Positions 42,835 through 53,007 of a stretch of DNA of 64,000 nucleotides are shown piece by piece (position 1 is the first letter of the stretch; each line of letters starts with the position of its first letter). The DNA is from Craterilacuibacter sinensis. Its GTDB lineage: Bacteria; Pseudomonadota; Gammaproteobacteria; Burkholderiales; Chromobacteriaceae. The stretch covers positions 39,254 to 103,253 of the forward strand of contig NZ_WSSB01000008.1 in NCBI RefSeq assembly GCF_009831765.1, in the 5' to 3' direction. A program made the position numbers and the translations under genes. The notes under the pieces were generated by a model, which was not told the origin of the DNA, ran no database searches, and worked only from the letters and a program-made list of their open reading frames with translations.

Positions 42835-44940
42835 TTACCATTTCAACGGCACGCCAAAGCCGCCCGACACCTGCGTTTTGCTGCCGCTCACGCCCACGCT
42901 CAGGCTAAGCGAATTGCCACTCTCCAGCCTGCGCCCCAAGGCCAGCGCCAGCGCGCCATGCCCGGCAAAGCTGGACAGGCCCACTCCGACACCCTGCACC
43001 TGCATCGCATTGGTCACCGCCGCCGCATTGGCGCCAGCCAGCGAAATGCCGGCGCGGTACTCGCGCTGGCTGCTCTTGATCGTGTCTTCCAAGCTATCCA
43101 TACGCTGGTCAAACTGGCTACCCAGCTCGCGGGTAAACTGCTGCAATTGCCCCAGATTGACCGCATCGGTCTTGCTGGTTGCATCCGCCACATTCACTAC
43201 TCGACGCTCCGCCCCCGCCGCACCCACACTCACGGTGTCGGATTCGGTGGCCACCGAACCATTACCCAGCGCGACCGCATTTTTGGCATTAGCCTTCACT
43301 TCGGCATTATTGCCCAGCGCTACCGCGAATTCGCCACGCGCCTTGGCTTCATCCCCGATCGCTGTGGTGTTGGTGCCAGACGCAGCACTGTTCACACCGA
43401 TGGCGACGGACGACTTGGCATAAGAACCCGCGCCGATAGCAATACTGTTGGCCTTATCCGCTTTCGCGTCGGCACCGATAGCAATCGAGTTCCTCTCACC
43501 CGAACTCTGGGCACCCGCCACGCGCAAAGTACCCTCCTCCAGTATGCCCAGCGCCTTATCTGCCTTGGTTTCGGCACGATCTGCTGTGGACTGCGCAGTC
43601 CCGGCGTTATTCTGCGCACTCGTCGCGTCGGTCTGCGCAGCACTCGCCTTGGCATCGGCAGCACTGGCAGCATTTTTCGCATCCAACGCCGCATCGCGAG
43701 CAACCTGGTCGACCACCTCGCCGCCTGCACTCAAACCGTCAACCTGGGTCTTCAGCGCATTGAACTGCTTCATATTGACCGCATCGTTATCGTCGCTGCC
43801 TTCAGCCACATTGACCAGACGGCGTTGTTGCGTGGCATTACCGAACGACACGACATTCGCCGCATCGGCTACAGAATACGCACCGATCGCGACAGAATTT
43901 ATCCCACTCACCAACGCCCTCATCCCCAAGGCGGTCGAATTCAACCCTGCGGCGTTCGCCCACATGCCTAAGGCGGTCGAATAGTCTGCTGTGGCTTGCG
44001 CCCCCGTCCCCAAGACAGTCGAATTCAACCCTGCGGCGTTCGCATCCGATCCCAAGGCGATCGAACCAAACCCTGCGGCGTTCGCACTCATCCCCAAGGC
44101 GGTCGAATACTCTGCTGTGGCTTGCGCCCCCCGCCCCACGGCGGTCGAAAAGTTTGCAATGGCTTGCGCCGCCTCCCCCACGGCGGTCGAAAACACCCCT
44201 TCGGCTTTCGCCCCCATGCCCAAGGCGGTCGAATAGTTTGCGATGGCTTGCGCCCCCTGCCCCACGGCGGTCGAACTCAACCCTGCGGCGTTCGCACTCA
44301 CCCCCAAGGCGGTCGAAGACTGGTTTGTGGCTTTTGCAGACGTCCCCACGGCGGTCGAATTAAACCCATTGGCGGTCGCACTCACCCCCAAGGCGGTCGA
44401 ATTCTCTGCGATTGCTTGCGCCCCTTGCCCCACTGCGGTCGAAGACACCCCCTCGGCGTTCGCACTCATCCCCAAGGCGGTCGAAGAATCTGCTGTGGCT
44501 TTTGCAAACGTCCCCAAGGCGGTCGAAGACACCCCTGCGGCGTTCGCCTGAACCCCCAAGGCAGTCGAATATTGCCCTGTGGCTTCCGCGATCACCCCCA
44601 AGGCGGTCGAATATTGCCCTGTGGCATTCGCGCCCGATCCCAAGGCGGTCGAAGCCTCCCCTGCGGCATTCGCGGTCTTCCCCACGGCGGTCGAATTTAC
44701 CGCTTGAGCTTGCGCCCCCTCCCCCACGGCAGTCGAATTCTGCACTGTGGCCATCGCTCCATCCCCCACCTGCACATTGGCCGCCAGTAGCGGACTAGAG
44801 AAGGTAGTAGCGGCCAGCAGGCCTAGAGTGACGACCACCTGCTTGGCGCTGCTGGGCTTGCCGCAGCTAGCCGAGTGTTCGTGGGCGACGATGTAGCTCT
44901 GGCGGGCGGCCGACCAGACGATGCGGTGGATCTTGTTCAT
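42835..44940 (-). CDS. Trimeric autotransporter adhesin (YadA-like, type Vc) with ESPR signal
   Basis: 701 residues. ATG 44940 begins the ESPR MNKIHRIVWSAARQSYIVAHEH and has AAGGA upstream; cleavage is likely after LLA/LLAA near 53-54. Residues 68-361 are 21 successive 14-residue head repeats of the form x-S-T-A-x-G-x-x-A-x-A-x-x-x. A neck motif (RRLVNVAEGSDDNDAVNMKQ, about 370-390), an Ala/Asp-rich coiled stalk, a second short head set and a second neck (RRVVNVADATSKTDAVNLGQ) follow. The YadA anchor (YRAGISLAGANAAAV... ending in Trp) is the last 70-75 residues. It is a homotrimeric surface adhesin. Though a different secretion subtype from the two large autotransporters, it shares their signal type and promoter module. 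Confidence 0.95.
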   Translation of the reverse strand: MNKIHRIVWSAARQSYIVAHEHSASCGKPSSAKQVVVTLGLLAATTFSSPLLAANVQVGDGAMATVQNSTAVGEGAQAQAVNSTAVGKTANAAGEASTALGSGANATGQYSTALGVIAEATGQYSTALGVQANAAGVSSTALGTFAKATADSSTALGMSANAEGVSSTAVGQGAQAIAENSTALGVSATANGFNSTAVGTSAKATNQSSTALGVSANAAGLSSTAVGQGAQAIANYSTALGMGAKAEGVFSTAVGEAAQAIANFSTAVGRGAQATAEYSTALGMSANAAGFGSIALGSDANAAGLNSTVLGTGAQATADYSTALGMWANAAGLNSTALGMRALVSGINSVAIGAYSVADAANVVSFGNATQQRRLVNVAEGSDDNDAVNMKQFNALKTQVDGLSAGGEVVDQVARDAALDAKNAASAADAKASAAQTDATSAQNNAGTAQSTADRAETKADKALGILEEGTLRVAGAQSSGERNSIAIGADAKADKANSIAIGAGSYAKSSVAIGVNSAASGTNTTAIGDEAKARGEFAVALGNNAEVKANAKNAVALGNGSVATESDTVSVGAAGAERRVVNVADATSKTDAVNLGQLQQFTRELGSQFDQRMDSLEDTIKSSQREYRAGISLAGANAAAVTNAMQVQGVGVGLSSFAGHGALALALGRRLESGNSLSLSVGVSGSKTQVSGGFGVPLKW
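43858..44739. repeat. 21 tandem 42-bp units coding the YadA-like head
   Basis: A repeat unit every 42 bp, each coding 14 residues; 20 keep the STAxG/STALG core and the 21st (NSVAIGAYSVADAA) has drifted. The DNA is close enough between units for slippage or recombination to alter copy number without changing frame. Confidence 0.9.
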
Positions 44941-45028
44941 GCGGGTTTTCCTTGGGATAACGGCCGACTGCAACCGGCTCGCGGCATAAGCTTACATTGC
45001 ATACAATGCAAGACTAAAGAATGCCCAT

Positions 45029-45070
45029 ATCGTATAGATAAAAATCCGTACAAAACTTACCAGACCTTAC
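45029..45070 (-). promoter_or_regulatory. Trimeric autotransporter promoter module: GTAAG-N5-GTAAG and -10 TACGAT
   Basis: In the minus sense GTAAG-GTCTG-GTAAG (45056-45070), then 21 nt, then TACGAT (45029-45034). The distal half-site abuts the ATG of the divergent kinase pseudogene, exactly as at the intact kinase locus. The inferred leader is about 82 nt. Confidence 0.65.
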
Positions 45071-46403
45071 ATGAAGCCTCTTTCTTCTCCGCCACGCCGC
45101 ACCCATGAGAACTGGCTGTTCGGCATACGCCTGCTCGCACTGTTCCTGCTGACGCTCTGGCAGTTGGCACAGGCAGGTACGGCGCCTGAATCTATCCGCT
45201 GGGCGCTGCTAGCCGACCCGCACAGCATGCAAAGCATAGACACGGTGACTGGCCAGCGCTTCACCCCCGCCACGGGTGAGCCGGCGCTGGGCTATCGTAC
45301 GGGCATGGTGTGGCTGCGGCTGACTCTGTCGCCAGACTCCGCACCAAGCGGCTACAGCTAGCTGGTACTGCGCTCGCCCCTGCTGAACGACACAGTGCTG
45401 TATCAGCGCGAGGCAAATGGCCGCTAGCAGCTGCAGCAGGCCGGCGACCACACGCCGGCAGCACGACGTCCGCTCGACTGCCGCTATCCGGTGTTCCGCA
45501 TAGACTGGCCCGACGCGCAGCCTGAGGCTACGCAGCAGCACGCTGAGCTTTGCAATGCAGTTGAATACCCCCTCGGAACTGGTTGCCGGTGTCGGGCGCG
45601 AGCAACTGCTGTTCGGCGTGTTCTACGCCATCCATCTGGTGCTGCTGGTAAGCAGCTCCTGGTTCTGGCTGCGCACGCGCAGCCAGCCCTTCGCGCTCTT
45701 CGGCCTGTGTGTGCTGGCCAATCTGGCCTGCATGCTCAACGCAGAGGGACACGGCCTGCTCTACCTGCTGCCCGGGCAAGCAGGGCTGTTCGAAGACCTG
45801 TTCATCATCAGTTGGTTTGCCATCACACCACTAAACACCCTGTTCACCTGCCACTACCTCGGGCTGTACCGCGGCCGCTGGCGGCGTATCGCGCTGGGGG
45901 CCAGCGCCCTGTGCATCGCCATCGCGCTGCTGGCTACACCGTGGCTGCCCCTGGTCAATGTCGTCTGGCTGCGCTCGGCCTATTTTGTCTGGACGATACT
46001 CATCAACCTGCTGCTGTTGCTGGTCTCGCGATGGCAACTGGCACACGGCAACCGAGCAGCACATGCGCTGGTGCTGGTACTGGTACTGGTGCTACAGCAA
46101 GGCGGCGCCTGCCTGCGTCTGGCACGTAATATCGGCGCCATCGAACCGGGGCTGCTGGCCGACAATGCACACTATCTGGGAATGATGGCTTTTTTCCTGA
46201 TCATGAATTCGGCCATCACCTTGCGCTACACCGACCTGCGCGCCGAAAAGGAGGCGGCGCAAGCCGAAGCGCTCAAGGTAGCGCGCGAGGCGGAAAGCCG
46301 GCTGGGACAGGAGGTCGCGGCGCGCACGGCTGAACTCAGGGGAGCGATGGAACAGGTGGAGACGGCACTACTGCTGGAGCGGCATGCACAGCAACAGCAA
46401 CAA
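45071..46403 (+). pseudogene. Decayed 7TMR-DISM histidine kinase, paralogue of the intact kinase at 21556
   Basis: Continuous similarity to the intact kinase from its start to its coiled coil, but broken in four ways. Two in-frame amber codons stand where the intact copy has Trp (45359-45361 and 45427-45429, both TGG to TAG). A deletion of about 14 nt near 45522 shifts the frame just before the LRLRSSSTLSF segment. The similarity ends at the poly-Gln stretch near 46403, so the His, N-box and ATP-binding regions are absent. The membrane region (from 45555) is still an open frame and could at most give a kinase-less sensor fragment. No response regulator is adjacent. It is divergent from the trimeric autotransporter. 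Confidence 0.92.
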
Positions 46404-46474
46404 TACGCATCTCATATGTTCATCCATATCTCCATTGCGCCCATCTGCATCGCCAGCCAATCCGCGCTACACAT

Positions 46475-46511
46475 AAAAAACCGCCCGGGCCGTGAGGCGG
46501 GGCGGTTTTTT
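46475..46511 (-). terminator. Terminator of ppsA
   Basis: AAAAAACCGCCC pairs with GGGCGGTTTTTT around a 13-nt loop; T runs occur on both strands. It lies 15 nt after the ppsA stop and separates it from the kinase pseudogene. Confidence 0.88.
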
Positions 46512-46525
46512 CCGGATGCCAACGC

Positions 46526-48913
46526 TTACGCGTTCAGTTCCTTGGCAAGATAGATCCAGGTCTCGACTACGGTGTCCGGGTTCAGCGAGATGGTCTCGAT
46601 ACCCTGCTCGACCAGCCACTTGGCGAAGTCCGGATGATCGGATGGGCCTTGGCCACAAATACCGATGTATTTATCATGCTTGCGGCACGCCTTGATCGCC
46701 ATCGACAGCATGGCGAGTACGGCTTCGTTGCGCTCGTCGAAGGTCGTAGCGATCGGGCCGCCGGAGTCGCGATCCACGCCCAGCGTCAGCTGGGTCATGT
46801 CGTTGGAGCCGATGGAGAAGCCGTCGAAGTACTCGAGGAACTGCTCGGCCAGTACGGCATTGGATGGCAGCTCGCACATCATGATCAGGCGCAGGCCGTT
46901 TTCGCCACGCTTGAGGCCGAAGCTTTCCAGAATTTCCACGACCTGACGCGCTTCGCTCAGGGTGCGGACAAACGGAATCATCACTTCGACATTGGTCAGG
47001 CCCATGTCGTCGCGCACCTTCTTCATCGCGCGGCACTCAAGCTCGAAGCAGTCGCGGAAGGCCGGTGCGATATAACGCGCGGCGCCACGGAAACCGATCA
47101 TCGGGTTTTCTTCGTGCGGCTCGTACAGGCTGCCGCCGATCAGGTTGGCGTATTCGTTCGACTTGAAGTCGGACATACGCACAATCACCTTTTTCGGCGA
47201 GAAGGCAGCGGCCAGCGTGGCAATGCCTTCGGCCAGCTTGTCGACGTAGAAGTCAACCGGGCTGGCGTAACCGGCGATACGCTCGCGGATCACCGCCTGC
47301 AGTTCGGCCGACTGGCGGTCAAACTCGAGCAGGGCTTTCGGGTGAATGCCGATCTGGCGGTTAATCACGAATTCCATACGCGCCAGGCCCACGCCTTCAT
47401 TCGGCAGCTGGGCAAAGTCGAAGGCCAGTTCCGGATTACCGACGTTCATCATGATCTTGACCGGGCTCTTCGGCATGGAGTCGAGTTTGAGATCGATGAT
47501 TTCGATGTCGAGCAGGCCATCGTAGATCAGGCCGGCATCGCCTTCGGCACAGGAAACGGTCACTTCCATGCCGTCACGCAGCACGCGGGTCGCGTCGCCA
47601 CAGCCCACTACGGCCGGGATGCCCAGTTCGCGCGCGATAATCGCGGCGTGGCAGGTACGGCCACCACGGTTGGTCACGATGGCAGCGGCACGCTTCATCA
47701 CCGGTTCCCAGTCCGGGTCGGTCATGTCGGTCACCAGCACATCGCCCGGCTTGACGCTGTCCATTTCGGACACATCACGCACCAGACGCACTACGCCCTG
47801 ACCGATTTTCTGGCCGATGGCACGGCCTTCGACCAGAACGGCAGCCTTGCTGTTCAGGCGGTAGCGACGCAGCGTATCAACACGGTTTTCCTGCGACTTC
47901 ACGGTCTCTGGACGGGCTTGCAGGATGTAGAGCTTGCCATCCACCCCGTCACGGCCCCACTCGATGTCCATAGGACGCTGGTAGTGCTTTTCGATGATCT
48001 GGGCGTAGTGGGCCAGTTCGGCCACTTCGGCATCGGTAATGGAGAACTGCTTCTGCTCGTCGGCAGACACATCGATGGTGCGTACCGAACGGCCGGCTTG
48101 CGAGGCGTCGGTGAATTCCATCTTCAAGAGCTTGGAGCCCATGGTCTTGCGCAAAATGGCAGGACGACCGGCAGCCAGCGTTGGCTTGTGGACATAGAAT
48201 TCGTCAGGGTTGACCGCCCCTTGCACCACGGTTTCGCCCAGGCCATAGGACGACGTGATGAAGACCACCTGGTCAAAACCGGACTCGGTGTCGATGGTGA
48301 ACATCACACCGGCAGCGCCCAGGTCGGAGCGCACCATGCGCTGCACGCCGGCAGACAAGGCCACCACGTCATGGGCAAAGCCCTTGTGTACGCGGTAGGA
48401 AATGGCGCGGTCGTTATACAGCGAAGCGAATACATGCTTCATCGCGTCCTTGACGTTCTCAAGGCCACGGATATTCAGGAAGGTTTCTTGCTGGCCGGCA
48501 AACGAAGCATCCGGCAGGTCTTCGGCAGTCGCGGACGAGCGCACGGCAACCGAAATATCGGCACCGCCAGCGTCAGCCACCATCTGGTCCCAAGCCTGTT
48601 TGATATCGGCGTCCAGCTTCTCCGGGAACGGGGTGTCGATAATCCACTGACGGATCTCCTTACCCACGCGTGCCAGTTCGCTGACATCATCGATATCCAG
48701 CTGGTTCAGCTTGGCATTAATGCGGTCAGCCAGACCATTGTGATTGAGAAAGACGCGGTATGCGTCAGCCGTAGTGGCAAAACCACCGGGGACTCGTACA
48801 CCGGAACCGGCCAGCTGGCTGATCATTTCACCCAGAGAGGCGTTCTTGCCGCCTACCTGTTCAACGTCAGTCATGCGCAGCTTCTCGAACCAGATCACGT
48901 AGCTCTCAGCCAT
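46526..48913 (-). CDS. ppsA: Phosphoenolpyruvate synthase
   Basis: 795 residues (E. coli 792). The N-terminal ATP-grasp nucleotide-binding domain ([30 protein letters not shown]) is followed by the swivelling phosphohistidine domain with [15 protein letters not shown] (His near 420) and the C-terminal PEP/pyruvate barrel ending [12 protein letters not shown]...[10 protein letters not shown]. It converts pyruvate and ATP to phosphoenolpyruvate, AMP and phosphate for gluconeogenesis. ATG 48913 is preferred to the adjacent upstream GTG. It is divergent from its regulator ppsR across 195 nt. Confidence 0.97.
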   Translation of the reverse strand: MAESYVIWFEKLRMTDVEQVGGKNASLGEMISQLAGSGVRVPGGFATTADAYRVFLNHNGLADRINAKLNQLDIDDVSELARVGKEIRQWIIDTPFPEKLDADIKQAWDQMVADAGGADISVAVRSSATAEDLPDASFAGQQETFLNIRGLENVKDAMKHVFASLYNDRAISYRVHKGFAHDVVALSAGVQRMVRSDLGAAGVMFTIDTESGFDQVVFITSSYGLGETVVQGAVNPDEFYVHKPTLAAGRPAILRKTMGSKLLKMEFTDASQAGRSVRTIDVSADEQKQFSITDAEVAELAHYAQIIEKHYQRPMDIEWGRDGVDGKLYILQARPETVKSQENRVDTLRRYRLNSKAAVLVEGRAIGQKIGQGVVRLVRDVSEMDSVKPGDVLVTDMTDPDWEPVMKRAAAIVTNRGGRTCHAAIIARELGIPAVVGCGDATRVLRDGMEVTVSCAEGDAGLIYDGLLDIEIIDLKLDSMPKSPVKIMMNVGNPELAFDFAQLPNEGVGLARMEFVINRQIGIHPKALLEFDRQSAELQAVIRERIAGYASPVDFYVDKLAEGIATLAAAFSPKKVIVRMSDFKSNEYANLIGGSLYEPHEENPMIGFRGAARYIAPAFRDCFELECRAMKKVRDDMGLTNVEVMIPFVRTLSEARQVVEILESFGLKRGENGLRLIMMCELPSNAVLAEQFLEYFDGFSIGSNDMTQLTLGVDRDSGGPIATTFDERNEAVLAMLSMAIKACRKHDKYIGICGQGPSDHPDFAKWLVEQGIETISLNPDTVVETWIYLAKELNA

Positions 48914-48959
48914 CACTTCTTCTTCCTGTAGTGGATTGGGATGATATCAAGCCCGGAAT

Positions 48960-48988
48960 TCTATACGAATAACGGCTAATCTGGCTAA
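48960..48988 (-). promoter_or_regulatory. Candidate ppsA promoter
   Basis: In the minus sense TTAGCC (48983-48988), 17 nt, TATAGA (48960-48965). The -35 is poor. For the divergent ppsR a TATAAT hexamer stands at 49059-49064 without a recognisable -35. Confidence 0.35.
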
Positions 48989-49108
48989 CGTTTTGCACTG
49001 CATCATAAGTTTGCATCACAACCATGCCACGAGGTAGGGCCGCAGTGCTCAGCCGCGATATAATGGCGCCATTGCCGACTGGCTGACCCGACTCCGACAG
49101 GTACCCGC

Positions 49109-49930
49109 ATGCCACACCGCCGCTCCGCCTTTTTTGTTTCCGACCGCACAGGCATCACCGCCGAAGCCATGGGTTCCACCTTGCTGACCCAGTTTGATAT
49201 GCAGGAATTCAAGCGCGAAACCATTCCTTACATCGATACGGTTGAAAAAGCCGCCGAAGTCGCACAGAAAATCTGCACCCGTGCGGCCAGCGACCATCAC
49301 CGTCCTTTGCTGTTTACCAGCATCATCAATCCGGAAGTCCGCGCCCACCTCAAGCTCGACTGCGCGCTGTCCATCGACTTTTTCGAGAGCTTTATCGGCC
49401 AGATCGAAAACGAACTGGGGCAAAAGGCGGCGCAAACCATAGGCAAGGCACATGGCCTGATTAACGAAGAGCGTTACGATCACCGCATTGAGGCCGTCAA
49501 CTTCTCGCTTAACCACGATGACGGGATCAAGCTGAAAGATCTGGAAGAAGCAGACGTGATTCTGGTCGGCGTATCGCGCTCGGGCAAGACGCCAACCTGC
49601 CTGTATCTGGCGCTGCAATACGGCATCAAGGCCGCCAACTACCCGCTTACACCGGAAGATTTGGGCTGCCCCACCCTGCCCAAGAGCCTGCTGCCTTACC
49701 GCAACAAGATTTTCGGTCTGACCATCGATCCGCTACGCCTGCATAATATCCGCAGCGAGCGCCGCCGTGATTCCACTTACGCCAGCATGGAAAACTGCCG
49801 CTCCGAGGTGAACGAGGCCGAGTCCATGTTCCGCCAGCATGCCATCCCCTTTATCAGCACCACCCACAAGTCGATCGAGGAAATCTCCACGACCATCCTG
49901 CACAAGGCCGGCCTGAGCCGCCGCTTCTAA
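49109..49930 (+). CDS. ppsR: PEP synthase regulatory protein (kinase/pyrophosphorylase)
   Basis: 273 residues of the DUF299 family, which inactivates PpsA by ADP-dependent threonine phosphorylation and reactivates it by phosphorolysis. [15 protein letters not shown] opens the protein, and the P-loop is [10 protein letters not shown] (about residue 152-161). The C-terminus has the [13 protein letters not shown] segment. Divergent placement next to ppsA supports the assignment. Confidence 0.95.
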   Translation: MPHRRSAFFVSDRTGITAEAMGSTLLTQFDMQEFKRETIPYIDTVEKAAEVAQKICTRAASDHHRPLLFTSIINPEVRAHLKLDCALSIDFFESFIGQIENELGQKAAQTIGKAHGLINEERYDHRIEAVNFSLNHDDGIKLKDLEEADVILVGVSRSGKTPTCLYLALQYGIKAANYPLTPEDLGCPTLPKSLLPYRNKIFGLTIDPLRLHNIRSERRRDSTYASMENCRSEVNEAESMFRQHAIPFISTTHKSIEEISTTILHKAGLSRRF

Positions 49931-49944
49931 GCAGGCTTAGCCAT

Positions 49945-49974
49945 AAAAAAGGGATGCCGAGGCATCCCTTTTTT
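49945..49974 (+). terminator. Bidirectional terminator between ppsR and the symporter gene
   Basis: A perfect 14-bp stem AAAAAAGGGATGCC / GGCATCCCTTTTTT with a 2-base centre lies 14 nt after ppsR and 18 nt after the convergent symporter gene. Confidence 0.93.
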
Positions 49975-49992
49975 AATATTTCAAAACACCAC

Positions 49993-51237
49993 TCAGACGA
50001 CTGCCGCCTCGGCCAGCTCAACGTCACCGTTGTAGACATCCAGCTCCAGCTCGCCTTCGCTCTTGGCGACCAGCACCGCCGCCAGCGTGTCGCCGGACAC
50101 ATTGGTCGGGGTATTGATCATATCGATGATACGGTCAACCGCCGCAATCGCAGCAATCACTTCCAGCGGCAAGCCCACCGACGACAGCACCAGACTCATC
50201 ACCACCAGACCCGTACCCGGCACGCCGGCAGCACCGATGGCAGCCAGCGTAGTGGTCAGCACCACGGTCACCTTCTGCATCATGGACAGCTCGATACCAT
50301 AGGCGTTGGCGGCAAAGATCGCCACCGCGCCCAGATAGGTCGCCAGACCGTTCATGTTCACCGTTGCCCCCAGTGGCAGCACGAAGGAGGCAATGCTGTT
50401 ATGCACGCCCAGCTGGGTTTCCGCGGCCTTAAGGTTGAGCGGCAAGGTCGCGTTGGAGCTGGTGGTGGAGAAGGCAAACAGCTGCACCGGCAGCATCTTG
50501 CGGATGAAGTGCCACGGATTGAGGCCGAACACCAGCAGCAGTACGGCGTATACCACGGTCAGCATCACCAGGCAGGAGAAGTAGATAGTGCCCACCAGCG
50601 CAGCCAGACCGGACAAAATGGCAAAGCCGTTATCCGCGGTCACATAGGCCATCAGCGCAAACACGCCATAAGGTGCAAAAGACAGCGCGATATTCACCAG
50701 CTGAAACACGACCTGGTTAAGCGAACGGAAAAAGTCCGCCACCACTTTGCCCTCTTTGCCCGCCAGATTGATGGACAGGCCGAAGAAGATGGCAAACACG
50801 ATCACCGGCAAAATGGCGCCATCGGCAAACGCCTTGAACGGGTTAGCCGGCACGATGGACATGATGGTGTCGACAAAAGACGGTACTTCCGCAGTCTGCG
50901 CCACGGCAGGGATGGTGTAGCCCAGACCGGAGCCGATACCCAGATAGCTGGCAACCGTCATCGACAGCGCACCGGCTGCAGCCATGGTCAGCATGTACAG
51001 CAGCATGGTCTTGCCTGCCACACGCCCCATTTTCTTCAGGTCGTGCATCGCGGTCACGCCGCACACCAGCGACACAAAGATCACCGGCAACACCACCATG
51101 CGGATCAGGGTGATAAAGAGGTCGCCAACCGGCTTAAGATAGTGAGCCCAGTCTCCGGCGAGAAAACCCGTCGCCACACCGGCAACAAGGCCGATCAGAA
51201 TTTTTGCCCACATCGGCAAAGGGGACCGCAAAGCCAT
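49993..51237 (-). CDS. Dicarboxylate/amino acid:cation symporter (DAACS family)
   Basis: 414 residues. ATG 51237 is chosen (AAGGAG 6 nt upstream) over an open frame 8 codons longer. About eight membrane helices and two re-entrant hairpins are expected; the signatures FSTTSSNATLPLNL, LGATVNMNGLATYLG and GVPGTGLVVMSLVL are present, as is DRIIDMINTPTNVSGD. It is a Na+ or H+ coupled importer of glutamate/aspartate or C4-dicarboxylates; the substrate cannot be decided, but the neighbouring ppsA fits growth on organic acids. Confidence 0.93.
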   Translation of the reverse strand: MALRSPLPMWAKILIGLVAGVATGFLAGDWAHYLKPVGDLFITLIRMVVLPVIFVSLVCGVTAMHDLKKMGRVAGKTMLLYMLTMAAAGALSMTVASYLGIGSGLGYTIPAVAQTAEVPSFVDTIMSIVPANPFKAFADGAILPVIVFAIFFGLSINLAGKEGKVVADFFRSLNQVVFQLVNIALSFAPYGVFALMAYVTADNGFAILSGLAALVGTIYFSCLVMLTVVYAVLLLVFGLNPWHFIRKMLPVQLFAFSTTSSNATLPLNLKAAETQLGVHNSIASFVLPLGATVNMNGLATYLGAVAIFAANAYGIELSMMQKVTVVLTTTLAAIGAAGVPGTGLVVMSLVLSSVGLPLEVIAAIAAVDRIIDMINTPTNVSGDTLAAVLVAKSEGELELDVYNGDVELAEAAVV

Positions 51238-51371
51238 ACGCCTCTCCTTATTCTTTATCACTTGAATAGGGCAATCTATAAGGCAGGCTAGTTTGTCGTC
51301 AACAAGGCAAGTAGATACTGGCTAATATTAATTATTTATCATTTCGTTTTGAATTTATAAATTCATTTAAG

Positions 51372-52154
51372 CTAAAAATTCACATTGAAATCCAGCTGCA
51401 AACCATCAAAGCCGACCTCGACCCCCGCCGGGCAACGCGCCGACAAAGCGGTAAATTCCAGCTCGTGCGTCATATGAATCAGCACCGTGCGCTGTGCACC
51501 GATGCGTGCCGCCCAGTCCAGCGCCTGCGCAAACGACAGGTGTGAAAAATACGGGGTGTCGCGCAGACAATCGAGAAAAAGCAGGCGTACGCCATCCAGC
51601 AAAGCCAGACTTTCTTCGGGAATGTCCGACACATCGGTCAGCCAGGCCATGTCGCCGATGCGCCAGCCGCTACATGGCCAGTGGCCGTGTTTAAGCGGGA
51701 TAGGCGTCAGTTTCAGCCCGGAAAAACTCAGCGGCCCCTCGACATCATGCGGCACCAGTACCGGCTTATCCCAGCTTGGCGAGGCCGGCATCAGGCCGTA
51801 GCCGAAACGCGCACGGATATTGTCCATGGTGAAGCTATTGCCCAGCAGATCGATAGGGCCGCGCTTCACATAGCAAAACGCGCGCAGATCATCGATACCG
51901 TTGAGATGGTCGGCATGCGGGTGGGTATACAGCACCGCATCGACCCGGGTCAGCCCTTCGCGCAAGGCTTGCTGGCGCAAGTCCGGCCCGGTATCAATTA
52001 ACAGGCCCAGCTCATCGATGCGGATATAGGCCGAGCAGCGGGTACGGCGGTTTTTAGGGTTGTCCGACACACAGGTCGGGCAGCTGCAGCCTAGCGCCGG
52101 CGTACCCGAACTGGAGCCACACCCCAATAAGGTGATACGCCCGCGCCTAGCCAC
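51372..52154 (-). CDS. Metallo-beta-lactamase-fold hydrolase (PhnP-like)
   Basis: About 260 residues. ITLLGCGSSSGTPALGCSCPTC and the RRTRCSAYIRI region resemble PhnP-type MBL hydrolases; the metal motif is THPHADHLNGIDDL, with later HGHWPCSG and a final HMTHELEF. A phosphodiesterase-type role on cyclic nucleotides or sugars is possible. The start is uncertain: GTG 52154 overlaps the tatD stop by 8 nt, while GTG 52163 and TTG 52175 are in the same frame and none has a good Shine-Dalgarno. It is the last gene of the mltG-tmk-holB-pilZ-tatD run. Confidence 0.85.
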   Translation of the reverse strand: MARRGRITLLGCGSSSGTPALGCSCPTCVSDNPKNRRTRCSAYIRIDELGLLIDTGPDLRQQALREGLTRVDAVLYTHPHADHLNGIDDLRAFCYVKRGPIDLLGNSFTMDNIRARFGYGLMPASPSWDKPVLVPHDVEGPLSFSGLKLTPIPLKHGHWPCSGWRIGDMAWLTDVSDIPEESLALLDGVRLLFLDCLRDTPYFSHLSFAQALDWAARIGAQRTVLIHMTHELEFTALSARCPAGVEVGFDGLQLDFNVNF

Positions 52155-52926
52155 GCTGCGCACCGGCTTTGGCAAACAGGCGGAAATAGTTTTCAGTTGT
52201 TGCCGCGGCCACTTCTTCCAGCGTCATGCCGCGCAAAGACGCGATATGTCCGGCGACATGGCGCACAAAAGCCGGCTCATTGGTCTTGCCGCGATATGGC
52301 ACCGGCGCAAGATAAGGTGCATCGGTCTCGACCAGCAGGCGATCCAGCGGCACTTTTTGCGCGACCTCATGGATCTGCCTGGCGTTCTTGAAGGTCACGA
52401 TGCCGGACAGCGAAATATAAAAGCCCAGATCCAGCGCTTCTTCTGCCACTTCCCAGCTTTCGGTAAAACAATGCATCACCCCGCCGGCCTCGCCCGCATT
52501 CTCCTCGCGCATGATGCGCAAGGTGTCCTGTGCCGACTCGCGGGTGTGAATCACCAAGGGCAGGCCGGCGCGGCGCGCGGCGCGGATATGGCGACGAAAG
52601 CGCGCGTGCTGCCAGCCAAGATCGCCCTTGCACCAGTGGTAATCGAGCCCGGTCTCGCCTATGCCCACCACGCGCGGGTGAGCGGCCAGTGCCACCAACT
52701 CGTCCTCGGATGGCACCTCGGCCTCCTGGCTGTCCGGATGCACCCCCACCGTGGCAAACAGGTTGGCATGTGCCTCGGCCAGTGCCAATACCGCCGGATA
52801 CTCGGGCATGGCCACCCCGATCACCATGGCGTGCGTCACCTGCGCCGCCTGCATATTGGCCAGCACTTCGGGCAAGTGGGCGACCAGATCGGGAAAATTC
52901 AGGTGGCAGTGGGAGTCGACAAGCAT
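52147..52926 (-). CDS. tatD: TatD-family metal-dependent hydrolase (YcfH-type)
   Basis: 259 residues of the TatD amidohydrolase-fold DNase family. Metal ligands are visible in DSHCHLNF, GIGETGLDYHW, VIHTRES, MHCFTESW and ETDAPYLAP. The gene is commonly found after holB and pilZ, as here. It overlaps the MBL gene downstream by 8 nt and is separated from pilZ by 81 nt. Confidence 0.93.
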   Translation of the reverse strand: MLVDSHCHLNFPDLVAHLPEVLANMQAAQVTHAMVIGVAMPEYPAVLALAEAHANLFATVGVHPDSQEAEVPSEDELVALAAHPRVVGIGETGLDYHWCKGDLGWQHARFRRHIRAARRAGLPLVIHTRESAQDTLRIMREENAGEAGGVMHCFTESWEVAEEALDLGFYISLSGIVTFKNARQIHEVAQKVPLDRLLVETDAPYLAPVPYRGKTNEPAFVRHVAGHIASLRGMTLEEVAAATTENYFRLFAKAGAQRG

Positions 52927-53007
52927 GGTTTTTCTTTCGGGATTCGGGAACAGGGGGCAATAACATCAACAAACCGGATCGCTGCTACCGGACTGCGGCT
53001 CCCTTAA

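Noticed and set aside
45359..45429. Amber readthrough rescuing the second kinase
   Set aside because: Even with readthrough at both TAG codons, the 14-nt frameshift and the missing kinase core leave no functional kinase.
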